Notes: a model not told the origin generated them from the letters alone. A stretch of 64,000 nt of DNA from Laccaria trichodermophora (GCA_018417955.1 JACTVC010000001.1:1984001-2048000), one strand, 5' to 3'; shown: positions 1 to 11,516, counted from the stretch's first letter. Made by a program: numbers and translations.

Positions 1-190
1 GTTACAAATGGTTTCCATAGACATTTCACCTCGAGTGGCTGGTCTGATTGTAACAGTTACCTACTCTGCCCCGGCACTACTTACAGTAACTCTGTCTTTC
101 ATTGTTCAATTTTATGCTCAAATTTACTGCTCCACCATCCATTCACCGTTTTCTTACAGTCGGCAGAATGAGATTACTCGACTGTACAAC
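1..190. other. window edge, no gene recognised
   Basis: I see no family-like reading frame here. It is the 3' flank of the minus-strand kinase-fold gene that ends at 191. Confidence 0.4.
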
Positions 191-1048
191 TTAACTGTAC
201 ATGCCTATGAGGCAGTAGCCTATCCTTTTCATCCACTCTTCAATCTCAAACGCGGGCTCTGCCATATGTCCAATCCACCGCTTCCAACTCTCCGTATCCC
301 GGTCCTTCTGCGAGGCATATACCATGGCAAGATACTCGAACCACGGCGGATAAAACCCTGAGAATCCCCAATCAATGACCCATAGCACATGCTGATCGTC
401 TAGCAGCAAGTTGCGCATGTTCAAATCGTTGTGCGGAAAAACCAACGAGGCAAATGCCGAGGTATCAAGGGGTTCGCAGTTGGGGGAAGGTGACCAACCT
501 CGAGAGGCACGGTATTCGGCGTTGCGATGTTCTTGTCGGAAATAAGCCTCGAGGGTGGATATTGTTGGGAATGGACCTTTCGTATCAAAGCCGAACTGAA
601 GGCCATTGCAATCTAAGGGCTTAGGACCAGGCGGACCAGGAGTGTTGTTAGACGGAGGGTATTGGATGCGTCGAAGCTGGCGGAGGTAAAGGCGCATTGT
701 CAGAACGACCTTAAGCTTCCCAAAGAAAGACAGCGAGGGCCAGGCGGCCCGGAGCCGTTGGGCGTTTGGCACGAAGTCCATGACTATCAGACCGTCTCTT
801 TCTGGGTGCAAATGTTCTATGGTGCGTCTCTTCCGTGGGGTAAGGATTGTGGTTTGCTTCCAGACGAGATCCATGGCGAGTGCTTCAGAGGTGGTAGAGT
901 CCCACGTGTGGCCCTCTTTCACGACTGTGTCTTCTGAAATCTTGACAATCTTGTCGTCTGTGCCCTCGAGATATGGCGTAGAATCGAAAACGCGGATTAT
1001 CTCTTCGTCCGTCCAGGTGTCGGATTCTGGGCTCTGGCATCGCTGCAT
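191..1048 (-). CDS. APH-family phosphotransferase-like protein
   Basis: Protein-kinase-like fold of the aminoglycoside/choline phosphotransferase (APH) type, a large family in Agaricomycetes whose substrates are mostly unknown. From the ATG at 1048 the product is 285 aa. An N-lobe lysine stretch (VVKEG) lies near residue 44. The catalytic loop HNDLNMRN begins near residue 206, giving the HxDxxxxN pattern, and the metal-binding DWG of VIDWGFSG lies near 226. All the expected catalytic residues are present. The frame stays open upstream without another ATG. A short 5' exon starting at the ATG at 1145 and joined by a GTACGT...TGCAG intron is conceivable, but the frame did not fit, so the N-terminus is uncertain. 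It may be an active small-molecule kinase or only a fold relative. Confidence 0.75.
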   Translation of the reverse strand: MQRCQSPESDTWTDEEIIRVFDSTPYLEGTDDKIVKISEDTVVKEGHTWDSTTSEALAMDLVWKQTTILTPRKRRTIEHLHPERDGLIVMDFVPNAQRLRAAWPSLSFFGKLKVVLTMRLYLRQLRRIQYPPSNNTPGPPGPKPLDCNGLQFGFDTKGPFPTISTLEAYFRQEHRNAEYRASRGWSPSPNCEPLDTSAFASLVFPHNDLNMRNLLLDDQHVLWVIDWGFSGFYPPWFEYLAMVYASQKDRDTESWKRWIGHMAEPAFEIEEWMKRIGYCLIGMYS

Positions 1049-1892
1049 TAGTATTGTATACAAGGGCTGGGCCTGAGTGGTAAGTAACGTACTCGAATGG
1101 GGGGTGCTTGGCGAAGCAAGTGCCAGTACAGCCAAAACGGGCCATCCAAGATGGTCAGAGCAGTGGCCACTAGATGGAAAGAGATACAGTCAAGCCTGTG
1201 CAAACTACTCAGGATGTTACTCTGACAGAATGAGAGCAGCCTTACATTTTTTGGCGTAGGTTCCGTCTGGCTCCGTGCAAGTTGGGTGCAAGCCTTCTGT
1301 GGGTCCCAAAAGGCGGGCCGCCGGTACTAGTAGTGAACTCGCCAAGGGATTTATCGTCTGTGCATCCGTGGTACGTATTTCGGAATAGTGAATGTGAAGT
1401 TGATATATTTCACAGTTGACTTTTTTTGTCGCCTTCAACTGTTCCACACCCACACTTTCTTCCGGTGTCGTTCTATAATTGAGGTTGCGTGCTCTGGCTC
1501 TGCCTGGTCAACCAGAAACATCGATGCCGAAACAATACCTGCTACTAGCTAAGTATACTGCAGCTTTCTTGGGTGGTTGAACGACGCACCTGTCAATGAA
1601 GACTTGAGACTGCGTGATAAATATAATGCCCAACGCTTCAGCTGTAACGATGATTACCGAGGGTGCGCTACGGTTTGTATGATCGTTCTGATGCTTTCTC
1701 CTGTATTCTGTATCCTTGAATATGATGCTGTAAGTATACCCTTTTGATCAGGAGTTTCTCGTATCGACGTTCTTCTTGAAGTTGAGTAGATTAGTCCGAT
1801 CACGCGATTCTGCTTCTACCGTGCACCTTGTTCTTTTCTATCATCACCTGAACTCTCCGCCCATCGTTGCTGCCGCCTTCCAGCTAGGATTC
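1049..1892. other. divergent intergenic region
   Basis: Lies between the minus-strand APH-type gene and the plus-strand SEC2-like gene, so it should hold both promoters. No convincing coding frame was seen. The frame upstream of the SEC2-like ATG is open but has no further ATG. Confidence 0.4.
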
Positions 1893-3209
1893 ATGCTGCA
1901 CTTCCCATCGAGCTTGCAAGCGAATGGTCAGGCTAGACCACAAAGTTTGAACGCGACCCAACAGAAGTCGTCGTCGGATCCTCTTTTCCTGAAGATTGAG
2001 GAAGAACTCCACGATGCACGTCGGGTTAGGACACATGGGCAGGAAGACGACCTTAAACTAGCGCTAGACATGGTGATCAATCGTGTGGCAGAGATGGTGC
2101 GTTCTCTTTTTCATACCAGCCGAATCGCTCATGACCTGCGTATAGAGTACGCTTCTCAGCGATGCGTACAAGTCTCAAGCTGAGCTTGAAGTGCAGCTGA
2201 ACGTTGCTAAATCCAACCTTCAGCTAGTTATCTCAAACAACGAGATGCTAGAGGATGCTTTGAAACGCGAGAGCTCAACCCAATCACGCGACGTGGGTTG
2301 GCGTCGGACCAGTGGCAGGGACGACAATCGTTCAACTCTAGAGCGGTCGCAGTCGATGGACTATGCCTACTCGGTGGAGACTCCGTCGCCGCCAGTCTCA
2401 GCCAACACAGACAATCGCTTCTTCAAGTTTCGTTTCAGTAGCTCTACAGCTCCCCCATCCCGTCCTAGTAGTTCTGCCCGACCGGGAACGCCATCAAGTG
2501 CTCTGTCATCACCGTCGATGCCTTCCCTTCCATCGCATGTCAAGGAACTGGAGGAACTGACTGCAGAATTGGCGAAAGAACGTGCTGCAAAGAAGACCAT
2601 AACTGATGAAAAAGCAGCGCTCGAGGCTGAGCTGGAATCGCTTTCTCAAGCGTTGTTTGAGGAGGTGTGCAGTTCAGCAATATTTTTCATTCTCACCATT
2701 CACATCTCTAGCAGGCGAACAAAATGGTTGCGACGGAACGCATGAAGCGGGCGGAGACGGAAGAAGAGCTCAAAGAGGTCCGGCAAGAGAAGGAGGCGTT
2801 ACGCAGTGCCCTTCGTCTTATTGAAGGGGAAAACTTCACTCTTCGGTCCACCGACAATGTTGGCTCCCCCAGGCTTGAAGACCTCGTTTCTCGTCCACGA
2901 TCACATACTCGCTCATCATCCGAGATCGGGGTTAAATCGAGGCCAGAGTCCCTTGACCTAGAGCATTCATCCCTGCCCCCTTTACCCCCGTCACCATCGC
3001 CATATCCTGAACCTATGTCGGCCACCGTCCCCCTCTCATCATCCCCTTCCTCGCTTGACGAGGAAGATTCGCAACCTACACCCCGATACCAGCCTTATCA
3101 GCCTTTGGAACCATCCCCTTGGGCCGATGTTCCATCCCAATCGTCATCAATGTCGTCGGCTACAACCAAGCCAAGTTCATTCGCTGCTGTGTTTTCTACC
3201 ACACGATGA
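1893..3209 (+). CDS. SEC2: SEC2-type Rab guanine nucleotide exchange factor
   Basis: Sec2 proteins load GTP onto the Sec4/Rab8 GTPase of secretory vesicles through a long parallel coiled coil. Model: exons 1893-2096, 2146-2664 and 2715-3209, with 49- and 50-nt introns that both splice in phase 0, giving 405 aa. The exon 1/2 junction restores a heptad-rich stretch (STLLSDAYKSQAELE, then AKSNLQLVISNNEMLEDALK). The exon 2/3 junction restores the family hallmark SQALFEEAN followed by KMVATERMKRAETEEEL. A Ser/Pro-rich spacer of about 110 residues separates the two coiled-coil parts. After LRLIEGENFTLR the tail is disordered, with poly-Pro and Ser runs. The start is the first ATG in the open frame. 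The C-terminus is shorter than in many homologues, so another 3' exon is possible. Confidence 0.82.
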
Positions 3210-3621
3210 CTTGCCGCTCCTCTTTTGCCCTCGTCTCCGTCGTATTTATACACAAACCACGACACAAGACGCACCCCCACCGTCATACCCTGCTATGTGA
3301 CATCCGCCTGCATACCCACTCACGGTTAGGAAAGGTCGTCTGGTCAATCTCGTAGCTGATGCTTCTTCATCCCGCGAGAAAGCTGCGCGACTTTTGTCGG
3401 TTTGATACCTACCCAAGATCCAGGTTCGGACGTACGCTCTCCGTGGTTGGAATACCTGCAGCTACGACGTCCTTCATGTCGTTTACGTTGATTTCATTCC
3501 CTGATAATGTATTGTCATTGGTTCCTGAAAACTTTTTAAGGCCACGGAAGCGTATACGTCCTCTACACTCAACTATTGACGTTCTTTGGTTGCTTTACCT
3601 TCTATCTCACTTCTCTATAGG
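3210..3621. other. intergenic, nothing convincing
   Basis: 3' flank of the SEC2-like gene. Short frames exist, but none shows family features or a consistent splice pattern. Confidence 0.35.
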
Positions 3622-4065
3622 TCATGTGCATACTCTCGTCTTGGCTCCGCGCAGATTCCGACTTGGTCGGTAGGTCGACCTCGGGACGTTCAAGCAAAGC
3701 CTTACCATAGCCCATAGGCGCGGCTCGATGATAAAAACTAGAAAGCCTTGGACAATCGGTACGTCGGTGTTATTGTCAATCGAGTCATTCATGATCGTTT
3801 GATGCAGTCTTAGGTGAATAATGGCGATTCTTCGTTTGGATCTACCAACCTCTCCCAATAAGGTGCATTGTAACCTGTAAGTCAAGCTCAGTGAAAAGAG
3901 GGGGAACATTCTTCGGCCGGTCTCCACATTGATTTGATGGGCACAGAACAGAACATCCGAGTTCGCGAAATCCAAAGAAGGAATCCTATGACAATATTCT
4001 ATCACAGGCCCGGGTTCTTCGAATAAGTAAAAATACTCGGGAGGTTTTACGATAAGTCGAAACAT
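3622..4065 (-). CDS. unrecognised ORF, doubtful gene
   Basis: A 147-codon frame beginning with ATG (MFRLIVKPPEYFYLFEEPG). I do not recognise a family. The N-terminal 50 residues have plausible protein composition, but the second half looks like read-through. A CTTACAG acceptor-like motif in the middle hints that an intron may be read as coding. There are no membrane segments and no catalytic motifs that I can identify. It could be the 5' exon of a small gene or a chance frame. Confidence 0.25.
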   Translation of the reverse strand: MFRLIVKPPEYFYLFEEPGPVIEYCHRIPSLDFANSDVLFCAHQINVETGRRMFPLFSLSLTYRLQCTLLGEVGRSKRRIAIIHLRLHQTIMNDSIDNNTDVPIVQGFLVFIIEPRLWAMVRLCLNVPRSTYRPSRNLRGAKTRVCT

Positions 4066-4499
4066 TCACGATTTCACGCTTCAAATCGTCACCATCATGT
4101 GTTCCGCCTTTCTTCGACGAGTCACTCCTCACCTCAGCTTAATCGCGTGAACCTGTCCTTGGCCTTTCGATTCCTGCCCCATCTTTGGGTTCAACACTTG
4201 GCGCCAAGTTAAAGAATCAGAAGGGAATGAGGGACAGCGAGGACGGTGAGTAGTCTAGGTTACGTTTGCTTTACCACATTGCATTTCCCATGCCAGTCCC
4301 CTTGGTCTACCTGATGCTTACCCACTGCTCTTACCCTCTCGAGTTGAAGATATGAGTAACCTAATATTGTGCGGTGCGATGGCAAAGAATTCTAAATATG
4401 GTGTTTCTGGCATCAACGGGACTACATCCACTTGATAGCGATGTCCCTAGGGAATCACTTGACCAATGCTCCTCTTATGTATCATTTATCAATAAACGT
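4066..4499. other. intergenic, nothing recognised
   Basis: No gene-like frame, no recognised repeat and no RNA gene were found. Confidence 0.35.
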
Positions 4500-4966
4500 C
4501 TCAAAGGCAGCTCCATGGCAACAAGTGAAAGTAGATACACACACAGTGGGACAGGGTCCAAAACCTATTTTTGAAAGAGGCAGACAGGATGGATGAAAGC
4601 ATGTCACAGAGGGCACAAGTGTGAAGAAAATGGAAAGTGGAGGAGTACTCGTGGCCAAAATAAGTAACCGGACACATGACCAAATGCGTCGTCAACGTAG
4701 ATTTTGAACCACCTCGATCCCACATAATAAGTACCCTCGTTTTAAGACTTCTATGACTACACATAAGACCTCTCGCATCCAACACGACTCTCCAAAAAAG
4801 AACAGGCTTATTGGTGCCCTCCTTGCTGGGAAAGGACTACGTGAAGCAGCCCGGATGACAGCAGATGACAGCACGTGTCCGGTTACTTATTTTGGCCACG
4901 AGTAAGAGAAAGAGGCATAGCCAACACAAGTTGGGTTTTTCCTGATGTATCCATAACCTGACTCAT
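4500..4966 (-). repeat. dispersed repeat R, copy A (split by a MITE)
   Basis: On the minus strand this begins near CAGGTTATGGATA (about 4960) and runs to about 4500. The same sequence recurs at about 6205-6424 (minus) and 12803-13045 (plus). In all copies CAGGTTATGGATA is followed by a C/T-rich run, CTTTC-type motifs, a GTGCCCTCTGTG-like stretch and a TTTTGGACC-like stretch. This copy is interrupted by the 255-bp element at 4648-4902; the other copies show the uninterrupted sequence. No coding capacity. Confidence 0.6.
4646..4904. mobile_element. MITE with 28-bp perfect TIRs and TA target duplication
   Basis: The element is 4648-4902 (255 bp). Its ends are perfect 28-bp inverted repeats, starting CTCGTGGCCAAAATAAG at the left, and it is flanked by TA at 4646-4647 and 4903-4904. 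It sits inside repeat copy A. Copy B has the empty site, CTCTTACTCCTCC read on the minus strand, with a single TA, which supports a TA target duplication. That is the signature of Tc1/mariner-type transposition. The interior has no transposase, so it is non-autonomous. Confidence 0.8.
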
Positions 4967-5007
4967 GAAATCACCCCATAGGTATCCAGCTATGAAAACC
5001 ATGTCAT

Positions 5008-6122
5008 CTACTCATAATCCTTAGCTTCAACGAACAAAATGCCTTTGTCACGAAGTCTAGGTAAACCATCAAGGATGGCTTCCAAGATTTCATCGTTGTC
5101 GGGTTCCTGAATATTGTCATCATAACGAAAGGAATATTGGATGTCAATGTCGACCCTTTGCAACCGTGAACCAGCCGGATGAGTTACAATGGAGTCTAAA
5201 TTGCGCCAAACAGCATCGTGACCTAAATCCCAGTAAAATGAATCATGATTGAAGAAGTTATCATTGCCTCGAAATCCAATGTTGAGCTTGACATGTTCGA
5301 GTGTGGCAGGGGATGTGAGACTGGCACAAAGAGAGGACATCAAAAAGGACAAGATGGCGAAGTCAGACATGGTTGCGGAACCTGGGTAGATGTTGATTTC
5401 AAGAATACGCAGATGGGACATGAATGGCAAGAATATCGCCTCGGTCGGAGAATCTGTGTTCCGAGGACACAAATCAGTGAGAAATAATCATATTTGGGAG
5501 GTCTCATACCATGTGTTGGATATGAGAAAAACCATACACATTGGTCAACCACCGTGTGAGAAACCGCTGTCGCCACTCCTTCCGTTGTCGGCGAGCTTGG
5601 CTGCTCGCCACCAGAATAATCGAGCGAGACTGAACTTAGTTGCAATTTCGTGAGTTGGACAATGCCGTGGAAGAGGGTAATTGGTGGATTGTGGACGTCT
5701 CTGAGGTAGAGGATTTTGAGAGTGGGTGAATGTATGAGAATAGACAGCGCATCCTTCAGTTCACCGCTAAAGCGACCCCAATTCGCATCGCAGAGGGTGA
5801 ATTCCTCCAGATGACAGAACGGGAGTTGGAGTATGGCAAGTACCGTCTGGTCAAAAGTAGGTGTGGAACCCCAACGTTGGTGAGTGACAAATATCCTTCT
5901 GACAAAGGATTGATTGACTGGATTTTGGACGAGGGCTTGATGAAGCTTGTCGCAAGCTTTAACTTTGGATCCTAAACTAATGCTGCAGAATAGCTGCTTG
6001 CGACTTGGGGGAAGGAACGAGGAAGAAACTAGGGCACACTGCTTGAGTGTACGCTTGTTATCGCCAAGTGCCGCAATGACATTGTCGATGATATCTTGTG
6101 GGATTTCCACTGAATTCGCCAT
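5008..6122 (-). CDS. F-box/LRR-like protein, left paralogue
   Basis: Small F-box-type protein of the kind amplified in Agaricomycetes, presumably a substrate adaptor of SCF ubiquitin ligases. Two exons, 6122-5510 and 5453-5008, joined by a 56-nt intron (GTATGA...ACACAG, phase 1), give 352 aa. The N-terminus EIPQDIIDNVIAALGD followed by LKQCALVSSSFLPPSRKQLF is the F-box-like helix pair. The rest carries irregular leucine-rich segments (LPFCHLEEFTL, SPTLKILYLRD). It is paralogous to the gene at 13745-14871, which has the same intron position and phase. The paralogue's upstream ATG is lost here, so I start at ATG-GCG-AAT (6122). The frame is intact, and the gene lies in the left arm of the inverted duplication. 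Confidence 0.75.
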
Positions 6123-6204
6123 GTTGGTTGCGGTCAAGATTATCGATTAGGGACGCACCAAAACTGGGCGCAACCGTGCCATCAACAGAGATTTGATTGT
6201 CCGC

Positions 6205-6424
6205 TTAGACCTTATCCATTCAAACCGGACAAGTAAATACATGCTTCCTGTTGGCCTGTCCAAGAGGTCCAAAATCTCGTAATGTGTAAATATATATATG
6301 CATCTTCCAGTACGAGCGGAAGTGATAGAAACGCAGCGGGACAAGTGCACCAATGAATATGGAAAGTGAAGGAGGAGTAAGAGAAAGGGGAACATGGCCG
6401 AAATATCCATAACCTGACCACAAT
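6205..6424 (-). repeat. dispersed repeat R, copy B
   Basis: Minus-strand copy lying between the F-box gene and the dead SNX3 copy. It begins near 6424 with GGTCAGGTTATGGATAT. It lies at the same relative position as copy C in the right arm, so it predates the segmental duplication. Confidence 0.6.
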
Positions 6425-6489
6425 ATAAACCAAATCCAACCAGAATACACGCAACGCCTTCAGAGCATCATCCCGCCTAGCCCAGGCCC

Positions 6490-7096
6490 AACGACAACGA
6501 CGCTCAAGAACCTCTCCAACCCCTCCCCTCTCAATGACCTCATCGGAGAAACGACTCGTGAATACCTTTCTGGGGAGAGGGGAGATGTTGACTCGGGTGG
6601 ACTCGTGTTCGAGGATGTCGCGGAAGGCTTCAAAGTCCGTGTAACGTCGGCGGACGAGGCAAATGGTGTAGTTTGAAGGCGGGGATGTTTGTCTGGAAGT
6701 GTAAAGTTGAGCGAGCGTAAGAGGGGAAGAAAGGGAGAGACGGGAGACGGACCTTGCATACTATCTTGTAATCGGTATAAATCTTCCTTCCGAATCCTAT
6801 GGGAGACATATCAGCCATCATCCTCCCCTCAAACGGAAGCAGAACTCACCATGCGTCTGCAGATTCCGCACCTCGATGTCCAGGAAACTCTCTGGAGTAC
6901 TATACATCTCTTCAATCTATGCATGAAGAAAGGGGAGAGGCCGAAGCGCTATAGGTTGATTCAAACACAAAGGACAGGGAATGGATGGATCACTGGCAGA
7001 GGACTCGGGTGGTAACTTTGCGTACAGTTTGTTTCCGCCGGAGAGAAGGCTCTCCTCAAAAGCGGTGCTGCACGCAAAGGGCGACACGGCCGTCAT
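6490..7096 (-). pseudogene. SNX3-like sorting nexin pseudogene
   Basis: Degenerate copy of the SNX3 gene at 11928-12694. Exon order, splice sites and most residues are preserved: exon 1 from the ATG at 7096, then [32 protein letters not shown] and TNIPAFKL. Relative to the intact copy there is a 1-nt loss at the end of exon 1, a 1-nt gain just after TNIPAFKL and a 5-nt loss before GLERFLS. The last exon is missing, and homology stops near 6490-6500. The PX domain therefore cannot be made. It lies next to the F-box paralogue in the left arm of the inverted duplication. Confidence 0.85.
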
Positions 7097-7160
7097 CGTT
7101 GTTTATTGAGGTTGTAAAAGGCGAAGGGGCAGTTCAACCAAACTGGCAGCATTGCACCAG

Positions 7161-8173
7161 GGGGTGCAGCGAAAACCGATGACCGCCGCTGTTTCTGCAA
7201 GAGCATTTCTCGCCATACTCCTAACCAGGATCATTCGGGTCAGGAGATTGTCGTGCTAGGGAAGTCTCGGCATCACAATCTACCTACCACTAATCTGTTC
7301 ATGCACGGTTTTGGGGCTTTAGTCCGCCGGTTATGGTGCGTATGTCTTCGTACCCTGTTGAAGATTTATTTCTCATTGTATTTACTAGTGCTTCTATGTT
7401 TTACAAGCTTTCTTCCAGAGCGTCTTGGTCTCGTGAAGCCCAAATGTAGCCTCATCAGTGCACAGGAGTTGCATTACTCTGTTTTTGTGTTCACTCAAGG
7501 CTTGCCATATGGCGACATCACGGTGTTGCAAATTGCTAGAATCACTCTCACAACTTGAATCTGGCGTGAGTGCAACTCTTCCATATAAACAAAAAGCACC
7601 ATTGACCTGCGCTATCAGTCGGCATCACCCAACACGGCAGGGTGGAGAATAACGCCCAAGCGCACCTTCCCTCAAAGTTCCAGTCACCGTTGTATCAAGT
7701 TATTCGTGCCGATTTCCGTATACCAGGAATCGCCCTTTTGCTCTCATCTGCCGACAGACATGACGAAGCTATTCGTAATGCCGTGAAGATTCGTAGGGTT
7801 CCTCCAAGAACAACCTCCGAGGAAGGATGCTTGGCCCTTGAAGCTCACGGCTTGAAGATTTTCTTCGTCCCTTTCGTCATCGTCTCCCTTATCAGCCTGC
7901 TCTGCCTCGTCAACAACGGGGCGGGCAGAACTCTGATGGGTCCGTTAAATGCGGCCCCTCCCCTTCAGGAATCCTTTGTGAGAAGGCTGACTGCCAAAAC
8001 AGCGTCTATTTATTTTCGGGATGGTTTTAGCTTTCTCCTACAATGATTATCGGGAAGTTTCTCGTCAGGGTTAGCACATGATGCGGGCTTTAGACGCGCG
8101 CGTGGTAACCGTGACCAGAGTCTATCCTAATTTCGCCCAAACCGTGCTTCTGCTCAATCTTCCGCTATCAGAC
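7161..8173 (+). other. spacer between duplication arm and deaminase gene
   Basis: The plus-strand frame at 7642-8046 has no ATG start and no family features. I could not assign a gene. It should include the deaminase promoter. Confidence 0.35.
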
Positions 8174-8882
<709 letters not shown>

Positions 8883-9164
8883 AGTCATAGCTTTGACCTC
8901 GAAACCTTGAAATCAGATTGGAGTGGGTGTCCTGGAATTGCAAGATTGCTTCTGATCCAAAAAAAATAATCCGATTCCATGATCAGTTCAACTGTCATAA
9001 TACTCATGGACGAGATCATGCTCGAACATGGGGCAATACGATTGATTTATTCCAGACTCCGCGAAAACTCAGAGTTTTTTTGAATCACTTTACCAAGGCT
9101 CCTTAATTAATCGAAGGAAGTACGAGGGTAGACGAAAATACTTTGATGGGCGAGTCCGGATTGG
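8883..9164. other. 3' flank of the deaminase gene
   Basis: Contains the in-frame remnant of a longer deaminase C-terminus (to about 8970). No other gene was seen before the tandem tRNA-like array. Confidence 0.45.
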
Positions 9165-9260
9165 GTGGGGAGATGGTGTCGAGACTAGTATTCAATCATT
9201 GTTCAAGTTACCTTGAGCGAGAAAAAAAAGAAAACCTCAATCACAACACCATTTTAAATA

Positions 9261-9364
9261 TCCTTCCAGTCGATTCGAACGACTGACCTCATTATCAACG
9301 CTATTGTTAAATTTTAACATCTTCACACGAAGTTACACGTCTCTAACGCGCTGAGCTAGAAGGA
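9261..9364 (-). tRNA. tRNA-like sequence a1 (intron-containing or pseudogene)
   Basis: On the minus strand it opens TCCTTCTAGCTCAGCGCG, a good A box (TAGCTCAG...GAG). The B-box T-arm has stem AGTCG/CGACT around TTCGAAT. Acceptor ends TCCTTCT/GGAAGGA pair with one G-U. About 55 nt between the arms suggests an intron or insertion. The loop GTGTAAC would suit a Thr TGT anticodon, but I could not fold the anticodon arm cleanly. Confidence 0.5.
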
Positions 9365-9610
9365 CCTAGTATTATTTTATACTATTCATTTATATGTTTC
9401 GATTGGCAAAGAAATCTTCTTGACGCCAAACGCTTCGTGCTAGTAGATTTGACATCAAGAATTCCGGTCATCTTCCGCAGGGCTCCACATCCAAAAAATG
9501 GCTTCGAGTCGATCCATGACGCCAAGAAGGGAAATAAATGCAGTCAAGGTCAAGTCGAGTTGGATGGGTTTGTTCTCCAGTTTTAAAAATACTTCACTAA
9601 CCTTGAGTTA

Positions 9611-9706
9611 TTCCTTTTCGTCGAGTCGAACGACCAACCTTGGCATCAGACCTCGATATCGTGAACAAGGCGTTGTCGACGTGCTGTTCTGCTGAGCCTA
9701 AAGGAA
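9611..9706 (-). tRNA. tRNA-like sequence b1 (probable pseudogene)
   Basis: Minus strand: acceptor ends TTCCTTT/AAAGGAA pair perfectly. The D-arm-like start is AGGCTCAGCAGAACAGC. The T arm GGTCG TTCGACT CGACG has one mismatch. The anticodon region is expanded and I could not assign an isotype. Confidence 0.45.
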
Positions 9707-10041
9707 CTAGATGGTTATTATTTTGATGCTTAGTATTGAATCGCGAGGTGTTTCGCCACTGCGGTTAGAGTAAATGTCAGAGTCTCCGTGGACCAAATGC
9801 CGGATGAAAACCTGCAGAGAAATCATGTTAGAATTTTCCTTTTATCAATCTAGAAGTCAGATAGTAATGCCTGAGCCTGAGCATAGGCAAATCGTGTGGT
9901 TCATCACCACTTTTTCCCTTCCCGACAAAATATCATGTCGTAAAAGATAAGGTTGAGCTCGAATCGAGTCGGAGTACCGGATACTGCTACACTTGTGTTC
10001 AAATACGTTGCAAAAAAAAAAGAGAACAGCACGGAAGCATC

Positions 10042-10140
10042 TCCTTCTAGTCGATTCGAACGACAGACCTCACAGACCTCATCGAGACGGTCGACCGCCA
10101 GCAATTTCCGGCGCGCTCTCTTCCTGCGAGGTTAGAAGGA
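10042..10140 (-). tRNA. tRNA-like sequence c1 (probable pseudogene)
   Basis: Minus strand: acceptor TCCTTCT/AGAAGGA pairs perfectly and the T arm is AGTCG/CGACT (inner GTCGTTCGAATCGAC). The D arm is weak. A GAGGTCTGT repeat sits before the T arm. Confidence 0.45.
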
Positions 10141-10297
10141 CTTTAGGTAATTATGTCAAAGTTGCACGATGGATTCATCACCGCCTGGGCACGAAAGAAT
10201 CGGAAATCCTTGGAAAAGTCCCGAAGCCAGGTCAGATGGATTAAACATTTGAAGAATTTGAAGGGTAAGCCAGTCTTGAAAAAATATGGAAGTGAGA

Positions 10298-10365
10298 TTC
10301 CTTGTGGTCGAGTCGAATGACCGACCGCGTAATATGTACTTACCAGGTCTGAGCCACACAAGGAT
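10298..10365 (-). tRNA. tRNA-like sequence d1 (short, probable pseudogene)
   Basis: Minus strand: TCCTTGTG/CACAAGGA ends pair over 8 bp. The A-box-like TGGCTCAGACCTGGTAAG is followed almost at once by the T arm GGTCATTCGACTCGACC. At 68 nt it is too short for a full anticodon arm. Confidence 0.4.
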
Positions 10366-10562
10366 GTTTGCGATGCTCACTTTATACCAGCTTTACATAT
10401 TAGGTGGGGAGTTGGTGCTGAAACTAGTATTCAAGCATTATTCAAGTTATCTTCGGTGAAAAAAAGGGGAAAACCTCTGTCGGAGAAAAAAGTTGGGCAT
10501 GCAAGGAAAGGGCGGTAATTTTGAATAAGAAAATATAAAGCGGGTGTTTTTTTATACCTATA

Positions 10563-10665
10563 TCCTTCCAGTCGATTCGAACGACTGACTTCGTTATTGT
10601 TGAACTTCAACATCTTCTCGCGAAGTTACACGTCTCGGAGGCGCTCTCCCTGTGAGCTAGAAGGA
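10563..10665 (-). tRNA. tRNA-like sequence a2
   Basis: Unit-2 counterpart of a1: TCCTTCTAGCTCAC...GAGCGC, then CGTGTAACTTCGCGAG, then the T arm AGTCG TTCGAAT CGACT and GGAAGGA. The same expanded anticodon region is present. Confidence 0.45.
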
Positions 10666-10862
10666 TCCATTATTCAATATCCTCTTGCTGGGTGTTAACA
10701 AGTAGATTTGACATCGAGAATTCTGTTCATCTTCCGCAGAGCTCCACATCCAAAAATCGGCTTCGAGTCAATCCATGTACACGAACAAGGGAAATGAACG
10801 CAGTCAAGTTGAGTTGGAGGGGTTTGTTCTCCGGTTCTAAAAGATATCGGGTTATTGACCTA

Positions 10863-10948
10863 TTCCTTTTCGTCGAGTCGAACGACGAACCTCGTCATCA
10901 GACCTGGATATCGTGCCACGAGGCGGTGTTCCGTTGGGCCTAAAGGAA
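10863..10948 (-). tRNA. tRNA-like sequence b2
   Basis: Unit-2 counterpart of b1. The acceptor TTCCTTT/AAAGGAA is perfect and the T stem CGTCG/CGACG is perfect (changed together relative to b1). CCTCG/CGAGG can close an anticodon arm around a 24-nt loop. Confidence 0.45.
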
Positions 10949-11271
10949 CTTGATGGTTATTATTTTGACGTTTGTTGAGTCGCGATGCGTCTAGGCTGCC
11001 ACTGCGGTTAGAGTAAAATGTCAGAGTCTTCGTGGTCGAATTCTTCTCGTCCGGCCACGTTCGGATGAAAACCTGCAGAGAAATCATGTTAGAATTTTTC
11101 CTTTTCGTTGATTGGAAGTCGGATAGTACTATACTCCTGAGCCGCGTGCTTCATCGTTACCTTTTTCCTTCCTATGTCGTCAAAGACAAACTCAAACCAT
11201 ACTGAGCATGAGAGGAGACTCACCGGATGCCGTCATACTTACGTTGCAAAAAGGAAAAAGGGGGGTGGATG

Positions 11272-11352
11272 TCCTTCTAGTCGATTCGAACGACTGACCT
11301 CATCATCGAGACGGTCCACCTCCGGAGCGCTCTTCCTCCGAGGTTAGAAGGA
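11272..11352 (-). tRNA. tRNA-like sequence c2
   Basis: Unit-2 counterpart of c1, 81 nt, near normal tRNA length. The acceptor TCCTTCT/AGAAGGA is perfect, variable-loop-like AGGTC precedes a perfect T arm AGTCG TTCGAAT CGACT. The D arm is irregular. Confidence 0.45.
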
Positions 11353-11516
11353 CTTTACGTCGAAATGTCGAGGTTGCACGACGAGTTCATCGCTGCCTGG
11401 GCGCGAAAGAATCGAAATTTCCCAAAGCCAGGTCAGACGAATTGAATATTTGAGGAATTTGGAGGGGGATACCATAAGCCAGTCTAGAAAAAAACTTCCT
11501 TGTATGCGGAGATCAA

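Larger units (their letters stand above)
9165..10401. repeat. tandem duplication unit 1 (tRNA-like array)
   Basis: First copy of a directly repeated unit of about 1.24 kb. Landmarks shared with unit 2 in the same order: GTGGGGAG...ACTAGTATTCAA, tRNA-like a, GTAGATTTGACATC...GGCTTCGAGTC, tRNA-like b, GGATGAAAACCTGCAGAGAA, tRNA-like c, GCCAGGTCAGA and tRNA-like d. Confidence 0.75.

Noticed and set aside
1077..1145. Upstream exon for the APH-type gene from the ATG at 1145
   Set aside because: The best intron (50 nt, GTACGT...TGCAG) leaves the wrong phase, so I kept the ATG at 1048.
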